Source: Bdellovibrionales bacterium
GTDB lineage: Bacteria > Bdellovibrionota > UBA1018
DNA length: 64,000 bases
Assembly (NCBI GenBank): GCA_018266355.1
Contig: JAFEAP010000002.1
Location: forward strand, 1-64,000
Direction: 5' to 3'
In this document: in pieces, positions 8,245 through 17,342 of the stretch
Position numbering within the stretch: the stretch's first letter is position 1
Layout of the letters: every line of letters begins with the position of its first letter
The notes under the pieces: generated by a model
Databases searched by the model: none
What the model saw: only the letters and a program-made list of their open reading frames with translations
Told to the model about the DNA's origin: nothing
Program-made: the position numbers and the translations under genes

Positions 8245-10503
8245 ATGAAGCCTGAGACCCTCCATGCCTGGTTCGATTCGGCGATCACCCAGAGTTTCGA
8301 CCGCTCCCGAGCGCTATTGAGCTTCGACGAGTACCTCGGCATCCTAGCCGAAAATCCGGAACGCGCGCTGCGCGGTTCGGCCGCCTACATGGCCGACATG
8401 ATGGACCATTTCGGAACGACGAAAGCCGATCCGTCGAGCGGGATGGAAGACCGCTTCAACGTCTTCGACGGCACCCCGTCCTCGCGCAAGGTCGTCGGTC
8501 TCGAGAGCGTCCAGCACGCGATCTACAAATCGCTCCGCACTTTCCAGCGCCAGGGTTTCAACAACAAGCTCATCCTCCTCCACGGACCGAACGGTTCGGC
8601 GAAAAGCTCGCTCATCCACGCGCTCATGACCGGAATGGAGCGCTACTCGAATACCCCGGAAGGCGCGACGTACACCTTCAATTGGGTTTTTCCGCACGAG
8701 AAGATCACGAAGGGAGCGCTCGGCCTCGCCTCGCAGTCGACCGCGCGCGACGGAAAATTCACGAGCTACGCGAAACTCGGCGACGAGGAAGTCGCCGCCC
8801 GCATCCCGAGCGACCTTCACGATCACCCTTTCCTCCTCATCCCGGTCGAGCGACGGCGCGAGTTCCTCGAAAAGACGATCGGGAAGGAAAAGACGGACAA
8901 GCTCTGGCCCGCGCTTCCGCTCACCCTCACCCAAGGCGATCTGAACCCGCGATGCAAGGAAATCGCCTCGGCGCTCCTGAAGGCGAACGACGGCGACTTC
9001 CGAAAAGTGCTCATGCACGTTCAAGTCGAGCGCTTCCACTTTTCGCGCCGCTACCGGAAGGGCATGGTCACCGTCGAACCCCAGCTCCACGTCGACGCCC
9101 AATTCAATCTCCTCGCGATGAACCGGAACTACTCGAACCTTCCGGCTTCGCTCCAGTCGTTGAATCTCTTCACGCTCACGGGCGACCTCATCGACGGTAA
9201 CCGCGGCGGGATCGAATACTCGGATCTGCTGAAACGCCCGGTCGATTCGTTCAAATACCTGCTCGTCGCTTGCGAAACGGGCGCCGTGAACGTCGGCCAG
9301 GCGATCGTCTACGTCGACACCGTTTTCCTCGGCTCCTGCAACGACCTCCAGCTCGACGCCTTCAAGGAGTTCCCGGACTTCATGAGCTTCAAGGCCCGGA
9401 TGGAACTCATCCGCGTACCTTATCTCCTCCGGATCTCGGAAGAAGCGCAGATCTACCGCGAGGAACTTCGCCAAGTCGCGCAGACGAAGGACGTTTCGCC
9501 GCACACCGACTGGGCGCTCGCCTCGTGGGGCGTGCTCACGCGGCTGAAGAAGCCGAACTCGATCAACTACCCTCCGGGCATTTCCTCGATCGTCGCCGCG
9601 CTCACGCCGCTCGACAAGGCGAAGCTCCTCGACACGGGCGAGATGCCGGCTCCCCTCGGCCCGGAGGACCGGAAAGTGCTCCGCGCGAACATGAAGCGCG
9701 TGCGTGAGGAATACCAGAACGTGCCGTACTACGAGGGCCGGATCGGCGCGTCCGCGCGCGAGATCAAGTCGATCCTCTTCTCGGCCGCGCAGAACCCGGA
9801 GTTCTCGTGCCTTTCGCCCTTGGCCGTTCTCCGCGAGATGGAAGATTTCGTGAAGCGCACGAGCGAGTACGAGTTCCTCCGCCAGGACATCAAGGACGGG
9901 TACCACGACTGCGCCGAGTTCATCCAGACGGTGCGCGCCGAGTACCTGAACGTGATCGACCGCGAAGTCCGCGACTCGATCGGGCTCTACGATTCGAAGC
10001 AGTGGGAGGATTTCATCCGCCGCTACGTCCAGCACCTCTCGCTCGTCCTGAAGAAGGAAAAGCACAAAAACCCGCTCACGGGGAAACTCGAAGACCCGGA
10101 CTACCCGCTCATCGAGGAGTTCGAGAAGATCATCGAAGCGCCCACCGGCGAGACCGAGCTGACGACGTTCCGAAACGGAATCGTCACCCAGATCGGCGCT
10201 TGGTCGCTCGACCATCCGAACGCGCCGGTCGTATACTCGAAGGTTTTCCCGGAGTACTGGAGGAAACTCGAGAAGCACTATTACCAATCGCAGAAGGACG
10301 TGCTCACGAAGATGCACGACGCCCTCTTACTGTATGGCCGCGAAGACGCGGCGGCGAGCGACGCCTTTTCGACGAACGCGGCCCTTTCCGAGGGCCAGCG
10401 CCTCGCGAAGCAGACCGTCGAGAATATGAAGAAGAACCTCGGCTATACCGAGGAAGGCGCGCGCGAAGTGATCACTTTCCTGATGAAGGCGCGCTATCAC
10501 TAA
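8245..10503 (+). CDS. prkA: PrkA-type serine protein kinase with AAA domain
   Basis: The protein has 752 residues, about 100 longer than E. coli YeaG. It has the PrkA AAA domain with Walker A GPNGSAKS at 114-121. The segments FNWVFPHEKITKGALG, RRYRKGMVTVEPQLHVDAQ and NRGGIEYSDLLKRP are characteristic of PrkA. The C-terminal PrkA kinase domain follows, with the helical EYLNVIDREVRDSI and RYVQHLSLVLKKE. PrkA kinases act in stress, sporulation and nitrogen-starvation responses. They usually sit beside yeaH (DUF444) and spoVR-like genes; neither is here, and the next gene codes for an unrelated exported protein 25 nt downstream. A TAAGG sequence lies very close to the start codon. Cytosolic. Confidence 0.9.
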   Translation: MKPETLHAWFDSAITQSFDRSRALLSFDEYLGILAENPERALRGSAAYMADMMDHFGTTKADPSSGMEDRFNVFDGTPSSRKVVGLESVQHAIYKSLRTFQRQGFNNKLILLHGPNGSAKSSLIHALMTGMERYSNTPEGATYTFNWVFPHEKITKGALGLASQSTARDGKFTSYAKLGDEEVAARIPSDLHDHPFLLIPVERRREFLEKTIGKEKTDKLWPALPLTLTQGDLNPRCKEIASALLKANDGDFRKVLMHVQVERFHFSRRYRKGMVTVEPQLHVDAQFNLLAMNRNYSNLPASLQSLNLFTLTGDLIDGNRGGIEYSDLLKRPVDSFKYLLVACETGAVNVGQAIVYVDTVFLGSCNDLQLDAFKEFPDFMSFKARMELIRVPYLLRISEEAQIYREELRQVAQTKDVSPHTDWALASWGVLTRLKKPNSINYPPGISSIVAALTPLDKAKLLDTGEMPAPLGPEDRKVLRANMKRVREEYQNVPYYEGRIGASAREIKSILFSAAQNPEFSCLSPLAVLREMEDFVKRTSEYEFLRQDIKDGYHDCAEFIQTVRAEYLNVIDREVRDSIGLYDSKQWEDFIRRYVQHLSLVLKKEKHKNPLTGKLEDPDYPLIEEFEKIIEAPTGETELTTFRNGIVTQIGAWSLDHPNAPVVYSKVFPEYWRKLEKHYYQSQKDVLTKMHDALLLYGREDAAASDAFSTNAALSEGQRLAKQTVENMKKNLGYTEEGAREVITFLMKARYH

Positions 10504-10528
10504 CGCGAGTCGCTCTGGGAGTAAAAGC

Positions 10529-11533
10529 ATGGATGCTCGAACCACCCGTCAATCGAATCTCCACTACTGGCTCGGCGTCGCGCTGGTCGCGCTCTTCGCT
10601 TCGATCCTGACCGCGGACGCGAAATGCACGATCCGCTCGGGCGATCCGCTGATCAAAGCGCGCTACCAAGGGTGCAACCCCCGCGCCTTCATCTCCTACC
10701 TCTATAACGACCTCATCACGCCCTACAGCTTCAAGTGCGCGAAGACGCTCAAGGCGACCTGCCAGAACGAAGGGTGCGAGCATCCGGCGACCGAAGCCGA
10801 GGCCCGGCGCTGCCTCGACCGCTTCTCCGAAGTCCTGACCTCGTGCAATCAGCAGATCGACGACGCCGCCCGGATGGCGAAATGCACGGACACGAAAGCC
10901 TGGCCGGTCGAACAGATCCTCGCTCAGTTCGTCGCGTCGATGCCGAAAACGGCGGTCGCCTCGACGGCTCCGGCGACGACGGCGACGGCGACTTCGCCGA
11001 TCACCTACATGCCCGTCCTCATGCCGCCCGCGCGGGCGAATAACCCGACCCAGGCCAGCGTGAGCGCGAAGTCCCTTCCCCGCTCGAACGGTCCGCTGAC
11101 CGCGAGCGAGAAGGCGGAAATTCAAGCGGCCAAAGCCGCGGACGCCGAAGCGGAAGCTTCGGCCGCCGCTCAAGCGGCGATCGCGCGCGCGGCCGCGGCG
11201 GCGACCGCCACGACTCCGGCTGCGACGGCGGTCACGCCTTCGAGCACGGCCGCTTTTCTAGACACGACTTCGCCTCCGGCGACGCCGACGGCCTTAAGCG
11301 ACTCGAACGAACGGGCGCCGGCCGGCACGACCGAAACGTCGACGGCCGCGGCGCCGACCGCCCCGAATCCCGCGATGGAGGCATCTTCTTCCGTGAATAC
11401 GGCCCCGGCCGCGCCCCCTGCGTCGCCCTCGGTGAAAGTCGAACCGCTTCCCGGAGAAGCGTTCGAGGTCGCCCGTAAACCCGCCCGCACCTCCCAGCGC
11501 TCGCCCCGGACCCGTTATCCGGTCCGGAACTGA
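10529..11533 (+). CDS. Exported Cys-containing protein with Ala/Thr/Pro-rich tail
   Basis: The protein has 334 residues. The ATG follows GGGAG at good spacing. An N-terminal hydrophobic segment (WLGVALVALFASILTADA) looks like a signal peptide. Residues about 31-125 form a compact region with eight or so cysteines (CTIRSGD, RYQGCNPR, FKCAKTLKATCQNEGCEHP, CLDRF, TSCNQQ), likely disulphide-bonded. The remaining two thirds is low-complexity Ala/Thr/Pro, expected to be disordered or a wall-spanning stalk, ending in a basic stretch. I do not recognise the family. The 25-nt gap after prkA suggests cotranscription. Confidence 0.6.
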   Translation: MDARTTRQSNLHYWLGVALVALFASILTADAKCTIRSGDPLIKARYQGCNPRAFISYLYNDLITPYSFKCAKTLKATCQNEGCEHPATEAEARRCLDRFSEVLTSCNQQIDDAARMAKCTDTKAWPVEQILAQFVASMPKTAVASTAPATTATATSPITYMPVLMPPARANNPTQASVSAKSLPRSNGPLTASEKAEIQAAKAADAEAEASAAAQAAIARAAAAATATTPAATAVTPSSTAAFLDTTSPPATPTALSDSNERAPAGTTETSTAAAPTAPNPAMEASSSVNTAPAAPPASPSVKVEPLPGEAFEVARKPARTSQRSPRTRYPVRN

Positions 11534-11584
11534 AAATCCCGGCTTTGACGCTCGCTGTCTAGTAGTGGTACGGTTCGGTCCGGA

Positions 11585-12610
11585 ATGAGTAACGTCCACC
11601 GCGAGCTTTCGCCGAATCAGTACCTCGTCCGTTACGCGGTCGGGCCGAATCAGGAAGGCACGCGCCTCGATAACTTCCTGAAGGAGCACTACCGGAAACG
11701 TTCGCGCGAATCGATCAAGCGCGCGATCGACGACGGCGTCGTCACGCTCGCGCGGAACCAGGGTCCGCACATGAGCGTCGGGAAACTCAAGGCCTCCTCC
11801 CAGCTCGTCGCCGGCGACGAAGTCCGCGTGCTCTCCGAGAAGAAGCCCGAGCCGCCGGTGAATTTCGACTATAAAGTGATCTACGAGGACGACGTCCTCT
11901 TCGTCGTCGATAAGCCCCCGAATCTCCCGGTCCACCCGTCGGGGCGCTTCTTCTTCAATACCCTGCTCATTCATCTGAAGACCCAAGCCCAGCAGCGCGC
12001 GCTCACGAAGCCGCTCGAGAGCGACGAGCTCTATTACCTTGCCCACCGGATCGACAAGGAGACGAGCGGCATCCTCGTCCTCACGAAGGACCCCGAATCG
12101 TGCGCGAACGTCGTCGCGCAGTTCGCGGCGCGGAAAACGGAGAAGACCTACCTCGCGATCGTGAAGGGCATCGCGCCCGAGACGTTCGCGTGCCACGAGC
12201 CGATGGGCCGGTCGAAGACCTCGCGGGTCGCGCTGAAGATGGAGTGCATGCCCGAGGACGAGGGCGGGCAGGTCGCGTCGACGACGTTCCGCCGGCTCGA
12301 CGTCGCCGGGAATTACTCGCTCGTCGAGGCGTTTCCGAAGACGGGCCGTCAGCACCAGATCCGCGTCCACGCCGAGCGCGCGGGATTTCCGCTCCTCGGC
12401 GACAAGCTTTACGGCGTCGACGAGGACTTCGCGCTCCTTTTCTACGAGCGCGAGCGCCTTACGCCCGAGGCCGAAGCGCGGCTGATCATCCCGCGGCACG
12501 CGCTCCACGCGCATCGCTTGAAAATCACGCATCCGACGACGGGCAAGCTGATGGAGTTCGTCAGCCCTTTACGCGCGGACCTCCGCGACTTTTTCGAATC
12601 CCAACGCTAG
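11585..12610 (+). CDS. RluA-family pseudouridine synthase with S4 domain
   Basis: The protein has 341 residues. The N-terminal S4 RNA-binding domain (RLDNFLKEHYRKRSRESIKRAIDDG) precedes the pseudouridine synthase domain. The catalytic motif is HRIDKETSG near residue 156, where the Asp attacks the uridine; FVVDKPPNLPVHPSG, KTYLAIVKG and TGRQHQIRVH are the other family blocks. The family isomerises uridines in 23S rRNA or tRNA; architecture and length are closest to RluD/RluC, but the target cannot be fixed from sequence alone. It stands alone on the plus strand and converges with a small exported protein 19 nt away. Confidence 0.9.
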   Translation: MSNVHRELSPNQYLVRYAVGPNQEGTRLDNFLKEHYRKRSRESIKRAIDDGVVTLARNQGPHMSVGKLKASSQLVAGDEVRVLSEKKPEPPVNFDYKVIYEDDVLFVVDKPPNLPVHPSGRFFFNTLLIHLKTQAQQRALTKPLESDELYYLAHRIDKETSGILVLTKDPESCANVVAQFAARKTEKTYLAIVKGIAPETFACHEPMGRSKTSRVALKMECMPEDEGGQVASTTFRRLDVAGNYSLVEAFPKTGRQHQIRVHAERAGFPLLGDKLYGVDEDFALLFYERERLTPEAEARLIIPRHALHAHRLKITHPTTGKLMEFVSPLRADLRDFFESQR

Positions 12611-12629
12611 AACGGCTCGCCCTGCGAGC

Positions 12630-13091
12630 TTACTCGCGACCTTCGAGGTTCCGGACGGAATAGCAGAGGCGGGTTTGTTCGCCCGGCGAGAGGATCGCGC
12701 CGGCGAGGAACGCGGCGTCGCGGTCGAAGTAGTTCGCCATCTCCGTGCCGGGGGCGATTTCGATCGTCGAGCCGGAGAACGCGAGGCGCGGGTCGATGCC
12801 CGACCGCTTCAGGACGGAGCGCGCGGTGCGGTCGTTTTGGACCTGCTTCGGGCCGAGGTGTTTCACGGCGTCGTCGAGTTCTTCCTGCTTCGTCATGCGG
12901 CCGTGCTGATAGGTGCGGAGGAAGTACGTGACCTTACGTCCGTGGAGTTCGTAGACGACGGCGAAGCCGTTCACGTTATTGCGCGTTTGGTTCGGCTTGA
13001 GCGCGCAGAGGAGCGCGACGCCCGAGCTCGCTTGGGCGAGCGACGAGAACACGAGCGAAAGGAACGCGAGCACGACGAACGACTTCTTCAT
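12630..13091 (-). CDS. Small exported protein of unknown function
   Basis: The protein has 153 residues with a clear signal peptide (MKKSFVVLAFLSLVFSSLAQA). The mature part is small and soluble-looking with two cysteines (LLCALK and RLCYSV) that could form one disulphide. A short motif YELHGRKVTYFLRTYQ suggests beta structure. I do not recognise the family. It is convergent with the pseudouridine synthase gene and divergent from the amidohydrolase gene, with a 183-nt gap that should hold both promoters. Confidence 0.6.
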   Translation of the reverse strand: MKKSFVVLAFLSLVFSSLAQASSGVALLCALKPNQTRNNVNGFAVVYELHGRKVTYFLRTYQHGRMTKQEELDDAVKHLGPKQVQNDRTARSVLKRSGIDPRLAFSGSTIEIAPGTEMANYFDRDAAFLAGAILSPGEQTRLCYSVRNLEGRE

Positions 13092-13274
13092 GGTTTTCTC
13101 CGTGAGGGCCCCCCGGCCCGGATTGAAAGGAATGCCCGACGCTTACCGTGACCATCGCGACGAGTCAATTTCCTCAATCACGAAACCCCGGTCAAAAACG
13201 GAGGCGACCCCACCTTTTCCCTTACGCCGCGTCCCGGCTTCGACTAGGTTCGCGCCCAATCTCCAGGAGAACTC

Positions 13275-14843
13275 ATGTCGATTTCCATGCCGCGGTGGTT
13301 CACGCTCGCTCTCGTCTCTCTTCTCTCCCTTTCGGCGCTCGCGCGCGAGACCGAACCGAACCGGACGCTGATCCGCGACGTCGCGATCGTCGACGTGAAG
13401 AGACAGGTCATCACCGATCACCGCGACATCATCACCGACAGCGGCCGCATCGTCGTGATCCGCCCCGCGAAGCCGGGCACGGTGAAGGAACGGAAGAAGA
13501 TCGACAAGGTCGTGAAAGTCTACGACGGCTCGAAGTTCTTCGTCACCCCGGGCCTCGTCGACGCCCACGTCCACTTCGACCTCTACGCGTGGGAGAAGCA
13601 GGCCGACGACTGGTCGATCCCGATGTACCTTTCGAGCGGCGTGACGACGGTGCGCGACTGCGCCGGTTCGCACCTCACGCTGAACATCCGCGAGAAGATC
13701 GAGAACCACGCGATCTTCGGACCGCGGATGGTGATCGCCTCGCCCTTCATCACGTCCCAAAAAGTCGAGCCGGGCTCGAACGTCTTCCAAGTCGTCGACG
13801 CCGCCGACGCCCGCGCGCGCGTGAACAGCTTCCTCGACATGGGCTACGACGGGATCAAGACCGACTCGTACCTGAACGACGACGTCTACTACGCGGCCGC
13901 CGAGGCCGCGGAAGCGCGCAAGAGCTACCTTTTCGGTCACACGCTCGGCGACGAGCGGAACGGCTTCGGGCAGATCTTCCTCTCGCAGGCGCTCGACCAC
14001 TACCGCACGCTCGAGCACTTCGGCTTCGCGGTCTACGACTTCATGCAGAGCCTGCAGTCGCCGTACTACCATAACCCGAAGGTCTCCGCCGGCCAGGTCG
14101 GTTGGTTCGCGGGCGCGTACATGGACTTCTACCACGGCGCTTCGCTCATCAAGCTCATGCGGGCGAAGCACGGGGTGATCAGCCCGACGTTCGTCACCGA
14201 GGTCTACGACCACAAGATGACGGACAATAAGGACAAGTTCCTCGCGATGACGATCGAGGACTTCCGCAAGGATCCCTACGGTCAGTACTTGCCGGACTAT
14301 TATTACGACATGTGGACGTACATGTATAAGAACTGGACCTGGCCGAATCCGGCCGATCCGCGCCGGGCCGAGATCGTGAAGGGCCTCGATAATAGCTTGA
14401 AGCTCCTGAAGATGATGGACGACGCGGACGTCTCGATCGTCGCGGGCACCGACGTGCCGGCGCGGCCGTACCTCGTCGCCGGGAAGTCGCTCCACGAAGA
14501 GCTCGCGCTCTATCGCAAGGCCGGGCTCAATCCCTGGCGCGTGCTCCGCACGGCGACGTTGAACCCGGCGAAGGCGCTCGGTCTCGCGGGGATGGTCGGC
14601 GAGATTCGCGAGGGCGCTTTCGCGGACCTCGTGTTCACGAAGGCCAACCCGGTGCGCGACCTCGGCGCGCTCGCGCATCCGCAGGGCGTGATGACCCACG
14701 GGGACATGCTCACTGAGTCGTTCTTGAAGATCCTGCTCGCTCGCCAGAAGGAGCAAGTGCGGAAGATCCCGACGCCGACGATCCGTTTCAGCCGCGTGCA
14801 CGTCGATACGCCGCCGCGGTTCCGGACGTTTCGCTCGCGCTAG
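13275..14843 (+). CDS. Exported amidohydrolase (imidazolonepropionase-like)
   Basis: The protein has 522 residues. The start ATG at 13275 has AGGAG 5 nt upstream, and a signal peptide follows (WFTLALVSLLSLSALA). Metal-ligand motifs of the amidohydrolase TIM barrel are visible: VDAHVHFD (HxH), LFGHTLGDE and LEHFGFAV (further His), and VAGTDVP (Asp). The C-terminal beta domain returns with LGLAGMVGEIREGAFADLVF, typical of imidazolonepropionase/prolidase-type members. It is thus likely a periplasmic hydrolase of cyclic amides or dipeptide-like substrates. Its stop abuts the stop of the convergent HAD gene with no spacer. Confidence 0.85.
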   Translation: MSISMPRWFTLALVSLLSLSALARETEPNRTLIRDVAIVDVKRQVITDHRDIITDSGRIVVIRPAKPGTVKERKKIDKVVKVYDGSKFFVTPGLVDAHVHFDLYAWEKQADDWSIPMYLSSGVTTVRDCAGSHLTLNIREKIENHAIFGPRMVIASPFITSQKVEPGSNVFQVVDAADARARVNSFLDMGYDGIKTDSYLNDDVYYAAAEAAEARKSYLFGHTLGDERNGFGQIFLSQALDHYRTLEHFGFAVYDFMQSLQSPYYHNPKVSAGQVGWFAGAYMDFYHGASLIKLMRAKHGVISPTFVTEVYDHKMTDNKDKFLAMTIEDFRKDPYGQYLPDYYYDMWTYMYKNWTWPNPADPRRAEIVKGLDNSLKLLKMMDDADVSIVAGTDVPARPYLVAGKSLHEELALYRKAGLNPWRVLRTATLNPAKALGLAGMVGEIREGAFADLVFTKANPVRDLGALAHPQGVMTHGDMLTESFLKILLARQKEQVRKIPTPTIRFSRVHVDTPPRFRTFRSR

Positions 14844-15701
14844 TCAGCGGGTTTTCAGAAGCTTTTCGGCCATCTCGACGAAGCCCGCTCCGGAGGGTTT
14901 CGCGGTGAGGTATTTCGGCGGGGACTTCAGCCGGTCGATGAAGTTCGCGAGGTTAGCGACGCCGACGGAGTGCGGGAAATACGCGAACATCGGTTCGTCG
15001 TTAGGCGAATCGCCGGCGAAGATCCACTGCGCGAGCGCCGTCGGCGGGTCCGAGGTCACCGGGATCCCGAAGGACTCGGGAAATTTCCGGCCGAGGCCGG
15101 GCATTCCGGCGGCGAGCCAGGCGTCGAAGCCCTTTCGCTTATCGAAGTCGCCGTACCAGGTGTTCACGTGGATCGAGGAGACTTTCGCGTGCGCGCCTTC
15201 GCGGTGGCAGACGTCGACGAGGCGATCGACTTCGTCGCGGGTCCACGCGGGCACGTCTTCGCAGAAGTCCACCGCGAGGTCGTTCTCGCGGTAGGCTTGG
15301 TCCGAAGCGAAGCGGACGGCGTGGAACTCGTTTTCGAGGGTCGCGCGGAGTTTCGCGATCTTCGCCGCGCGCGCGGGATCGCCGCCCGGAGTGTCGAGGC
15401 GCTTTCGGATCCCGTCCTGCATGTAAAACGTGAACGCGCCGTTCTCGCCCACGATCGCGTCGATCGGCCAGAAGCGGGCGAAGTGGTCGCACCATCCCGC
15501 GGGCCGGCCGGTGATCGGGACGAGCGCGAAGCCGGCGCGTTTCAGCTTCCAGAGCGCGGCGAAGGCTTCCGGCGAGATCAGCCCTTCGGTCGAAAACGTA
15601 TCGTCGATGTCGAAGGCGATGCCTTTGATGCCTTTCAGGGCGTCGTTCTTCACGCTCGCCCATGCGGTGTATTGGATACCGGTCTTCGTGATCTCGCTCA
15701 T
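14844..15701 (-). CDS. HAD-superfamily (IIB-type) phosphatase
   Basis: The protein has 285 residues. The ATG at 15701 follows GAGG and overlaps the CDF stop by ATGA. HAD motif I is DIDDTFST near residue 31 with Asp nucleophile and acid/base Asp; motif II is PITGRPAGW; motif IV is the FAGDSPNDEPMF stretch. The cap insertion between motifs II and III fits the Cof/sucrose-phosphatase/mannosyl-3-phosphoglycerate-phosphatase class. The likely substrate is a sugar phosphate, but none can be named with confidence. Its place at the end of an operon with a barrel protein and a metal-efflux protein gives no clear functional hint. Confidence 0.82.
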   Translation of the reverse strand: MSEITKTGIQYTAWASVKNDALKGIKGIAFDIDDTFSTEGLISPEAFAALWKLKRAGFALVPITGRPAGWCDHFARFWPIDAIVGENGAFTFYMQDGIRKRLDTPGGDPARAAKIAKLRATLENEFHAVRFASDQAYRENDLAVDFCEDVPAWTRDEVDRLVDVCHREGAHAKVSSIHVNTWYGDFDKRKGFDAWLAAGMPGLGRKFPESFGIPVTSDPPTALAQWIFAGDSPNDEPMFAYFPHSVGVANLANFIDRLKSPPKYLTAKPSGAGFVEMAEKLLKTR

Positions 15702-16648
15702 TTCGCCTCGCACTTCCCGCTCGCCGTGCGGAAGCACCGGGACGGGAGCGCGCTTCCGTGGTGGCCGCAGGGTTCGACGTGGATGGTGATGTGGGAGCCG
15801 GGGAATTCGGCTTCGAGCCGGTCCTCGATCTCGTCGCAGACGGCGTGGCTTTCGGCGACGGAGAGGCGGCCGCAGACGAGGGCGTGGAAGTTGAAGTGCC
15901 GGTGGACGCCGCTTTTCCGGGTCTTGAGCTCGTGGACCTCCATGATCCGGGGCTTGAAGGTGTCGAGGATTTTCCGGGTGCGTTCGACTTCCTCGAGGGG
16001 AAGCCGCCGATCGGTGAGCTCCTCGACGGAGCGGAGGATCTGGCGGCCGGAGATCGCGAGGATGTAGACGGCGATGCCGAAGGCGATCGCGGGATCGATC
16101 CAGGTCGCCCCGGTGACGGAGATCGCGACGAGGCCGACGAGGACGCCCGCGGAGGTGATCGCGTCGGCGAAGAAGTGGAGGGCGTTTACTTGGATCGCGC
16201 TCGACTCGGTCGTCTGGCCGGCGCGGGCGTTATGGCGGAAGACGACGAAGGAGACGACGAGCGAGATCGCGATGCTCGCGATCGCGGAGCCGGCGTGCTC
16301 GACCGCGACGGGGTGGCGGAGGTGGTCGATCGCTTCGATCGTGATGAAGATCGAGGCGAGGACGAGGAGGAGCGATTCGAGGAGGCTCGAGAGGGTCTCG
16401 ATTTTCCCGTGGCCGTAGGGATGCTCGCGGTCGGCGGGTTTGCCGGCTTCGCGGATCGAGTACGCGGCGACGAGGGCGGAGACGAGGTCGAGGCCCGAGT
16501 GGATGCCTTCGGAGAGGACGCCGACGGATCGCGAATAGGCGGCGACGCCGAGTTTCAGCGCCGTGAGGAAAAAGGCGGCACCGAGCGCGAAGCTCGCGGC
16601 GCGCGCCCGGAGGACGGCGTGATTCTCGGGAATCGGATTACGGTTGAT
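15698..16648 (-). CDS. Cation diffusion facilitator (CDF) metal exporter, non-standard start
   Basis: The reading frame is continuous across the whole family length (about 317 residues). The N-terminal transmembrane domain shows LGVLSEGIHSGLD-like residues, REHPYGHGKIETLSS, EAIDHLRHP, then HFFADAITSAGVL; the family ligand signatures are the D/H pairs in these helices. The C-terminal cytoplasmic domain begins at MEVHELKTRKSG and has HRHFNFHALV. It should export divalent metal such as zinc, iron or cobalt against protons. The striking point is the start: no in-frame ATG, GTG or TTG exists near the true N-terminus. An ATC codon at 16648 lies 8 nt after GGAGG; an ATT at 16633 is the alternative. 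It overlaps the upstream stop by 11 nt. Confidence 0.8.
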   Translation of the reverse strand: MNRNPIPENHAVLRARAASFALGAAFFLTALKLGVAAYSRSVGVLSEGIHSGLDLVSALVAAYSIREAGKPADREHPYGHGKIETLSSLLESLLLVLASIFITIEAIDHLRHPVAVEHAGSAIASIAISLVVSFVVFRHNARAGQTTESSAIQVNALHFFADAITSAGVLVGLVAISVTGATWIDPAIAFGIAVYILAISGRQILRSVEELTDRRLPLEEVERTRKILDTFKPRIMEVHELKTRKSGVHRHFNFHALVCGRLSVAESHAVCDEIEDRLEAEFPGSHITIHVEPCGHHGSALPSRCFRTASGKCEAK

Positions 16649-17243
16649 AGAGGATGCCTCCGGAGAAGTAGCTCTCCGATTTGTTCGCGTTCACGCCGCA
16701 TTCGCCGATGAAGCGCAGCGGGGATTTATCTTCGTGAAAGATCGCGCCGAGGGCGACCGTCGCGAGCCATTCGTATTTCCCGGAGTGGAACGCGGGACCG
16801 AACGGCACGGCGAGGAAAGGTTCGATGTTATTCCCCTGCCCGTTCCCGAAGTTTTTATGGATGTACGGGACGATCGAGGTTTCGAGAATGCCGACGCCGC
16901 CGCGGTAGCGGTAGTAGATGCCCTGGAAGCCGATGCCGGCGCCCGGTTGGGTTTCCATGTCGGGGATGAAGTCGAAGGTGAAGCCGCCGCCGATGCGGAA
17001 ATTCCGCACGTTCGTGCCGGTGCCGACGAGTCCGAAGACGTCGTTCAGCTCGGTCAAGCCTTGGGAATACCGAAGGTTCGCCGCGATCCCGCCCCCATCC
17101 GACATCACCGCCTCGGGCTCGAATCCGAAGGCGTTCGTCCCCTTGTCGACGAACCGCGCCATATTGAAGACCCCGGCGTGGGCGGAGGACGCGAGGCAAA
17201 GGAAAAGGGGCAGCGCTTTCAAGACATTGGGGCGGATTTTCAT
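16638..17243 (-). CDS. Exported beta-barrel-like outer membrane protein
   Basis: The protein has 201 residues with a signal peptide ending near ASSAHA. The mature chain alternates polar and aromatic residues, with repeated short Gly-rich strands (RIGGGFTFDFIP, GAGIGFQGIYYRYRGG, LATVALGAIFHED) and ends in an aromatic-rich strand (SYFSGGILYQP). This is the pattern of small 8-stranded barrels. No family name can be given; it lacks obvious PagL-type catalytic residues. It is the first gene of an operon with the CDF transporter and HAD phosphatase, so a role linked to metal or envelope stress is possible but only inferred. Confidence 0.6.
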   Translation of the reverse strand: MKIRPNVLKALPLFLCLASSAHAGVFNMARFVDKGTNAFGFEPEAVMSDGGGIAANLRYSQGLTELNDVFGLVGTGTNVRNFRIGGGFTFDFIPDMETQPGAGIGFQGIYYRYRGGVGILETSIVPYIHKNFGNGQGNNIEPFLAVPFGPAFHSGKYEWLATVALGAIFHEDKSPLRFIGECGVNANKSESYFSGGILYQP

Positions 17244-17282
17244 GCCCCCACGATTCCAAAGCTGAGCGAGGAAATCAAGTGA

Positions 17283-17311
17283 TTGACAGGACTTAGGACG
17301 TCCTTTAATTC
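17283..17311 (+). promoter_or_regulatory. Sigma-70-type promoter of tRNA-His
   Basis: A perfect -35 TTGACA at 17283-17288 is followed by 17 nt and a weaker -10-like TAATTC at 17306-17311. Transcription would then begin close to 17318, about 25 nt before the tRNA. Confidence 0.5.
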
Positions 17312-17342
17312 TATGGCCCTCTCGAATCAGTCTCTTGTCCGT

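Noticed and set aside
8344..10317. 657-codon minus-strand frame opposite prkA
   Set aside because: Shadow frame without recognisable domain; the plus strand has PrkA motifs throughout.
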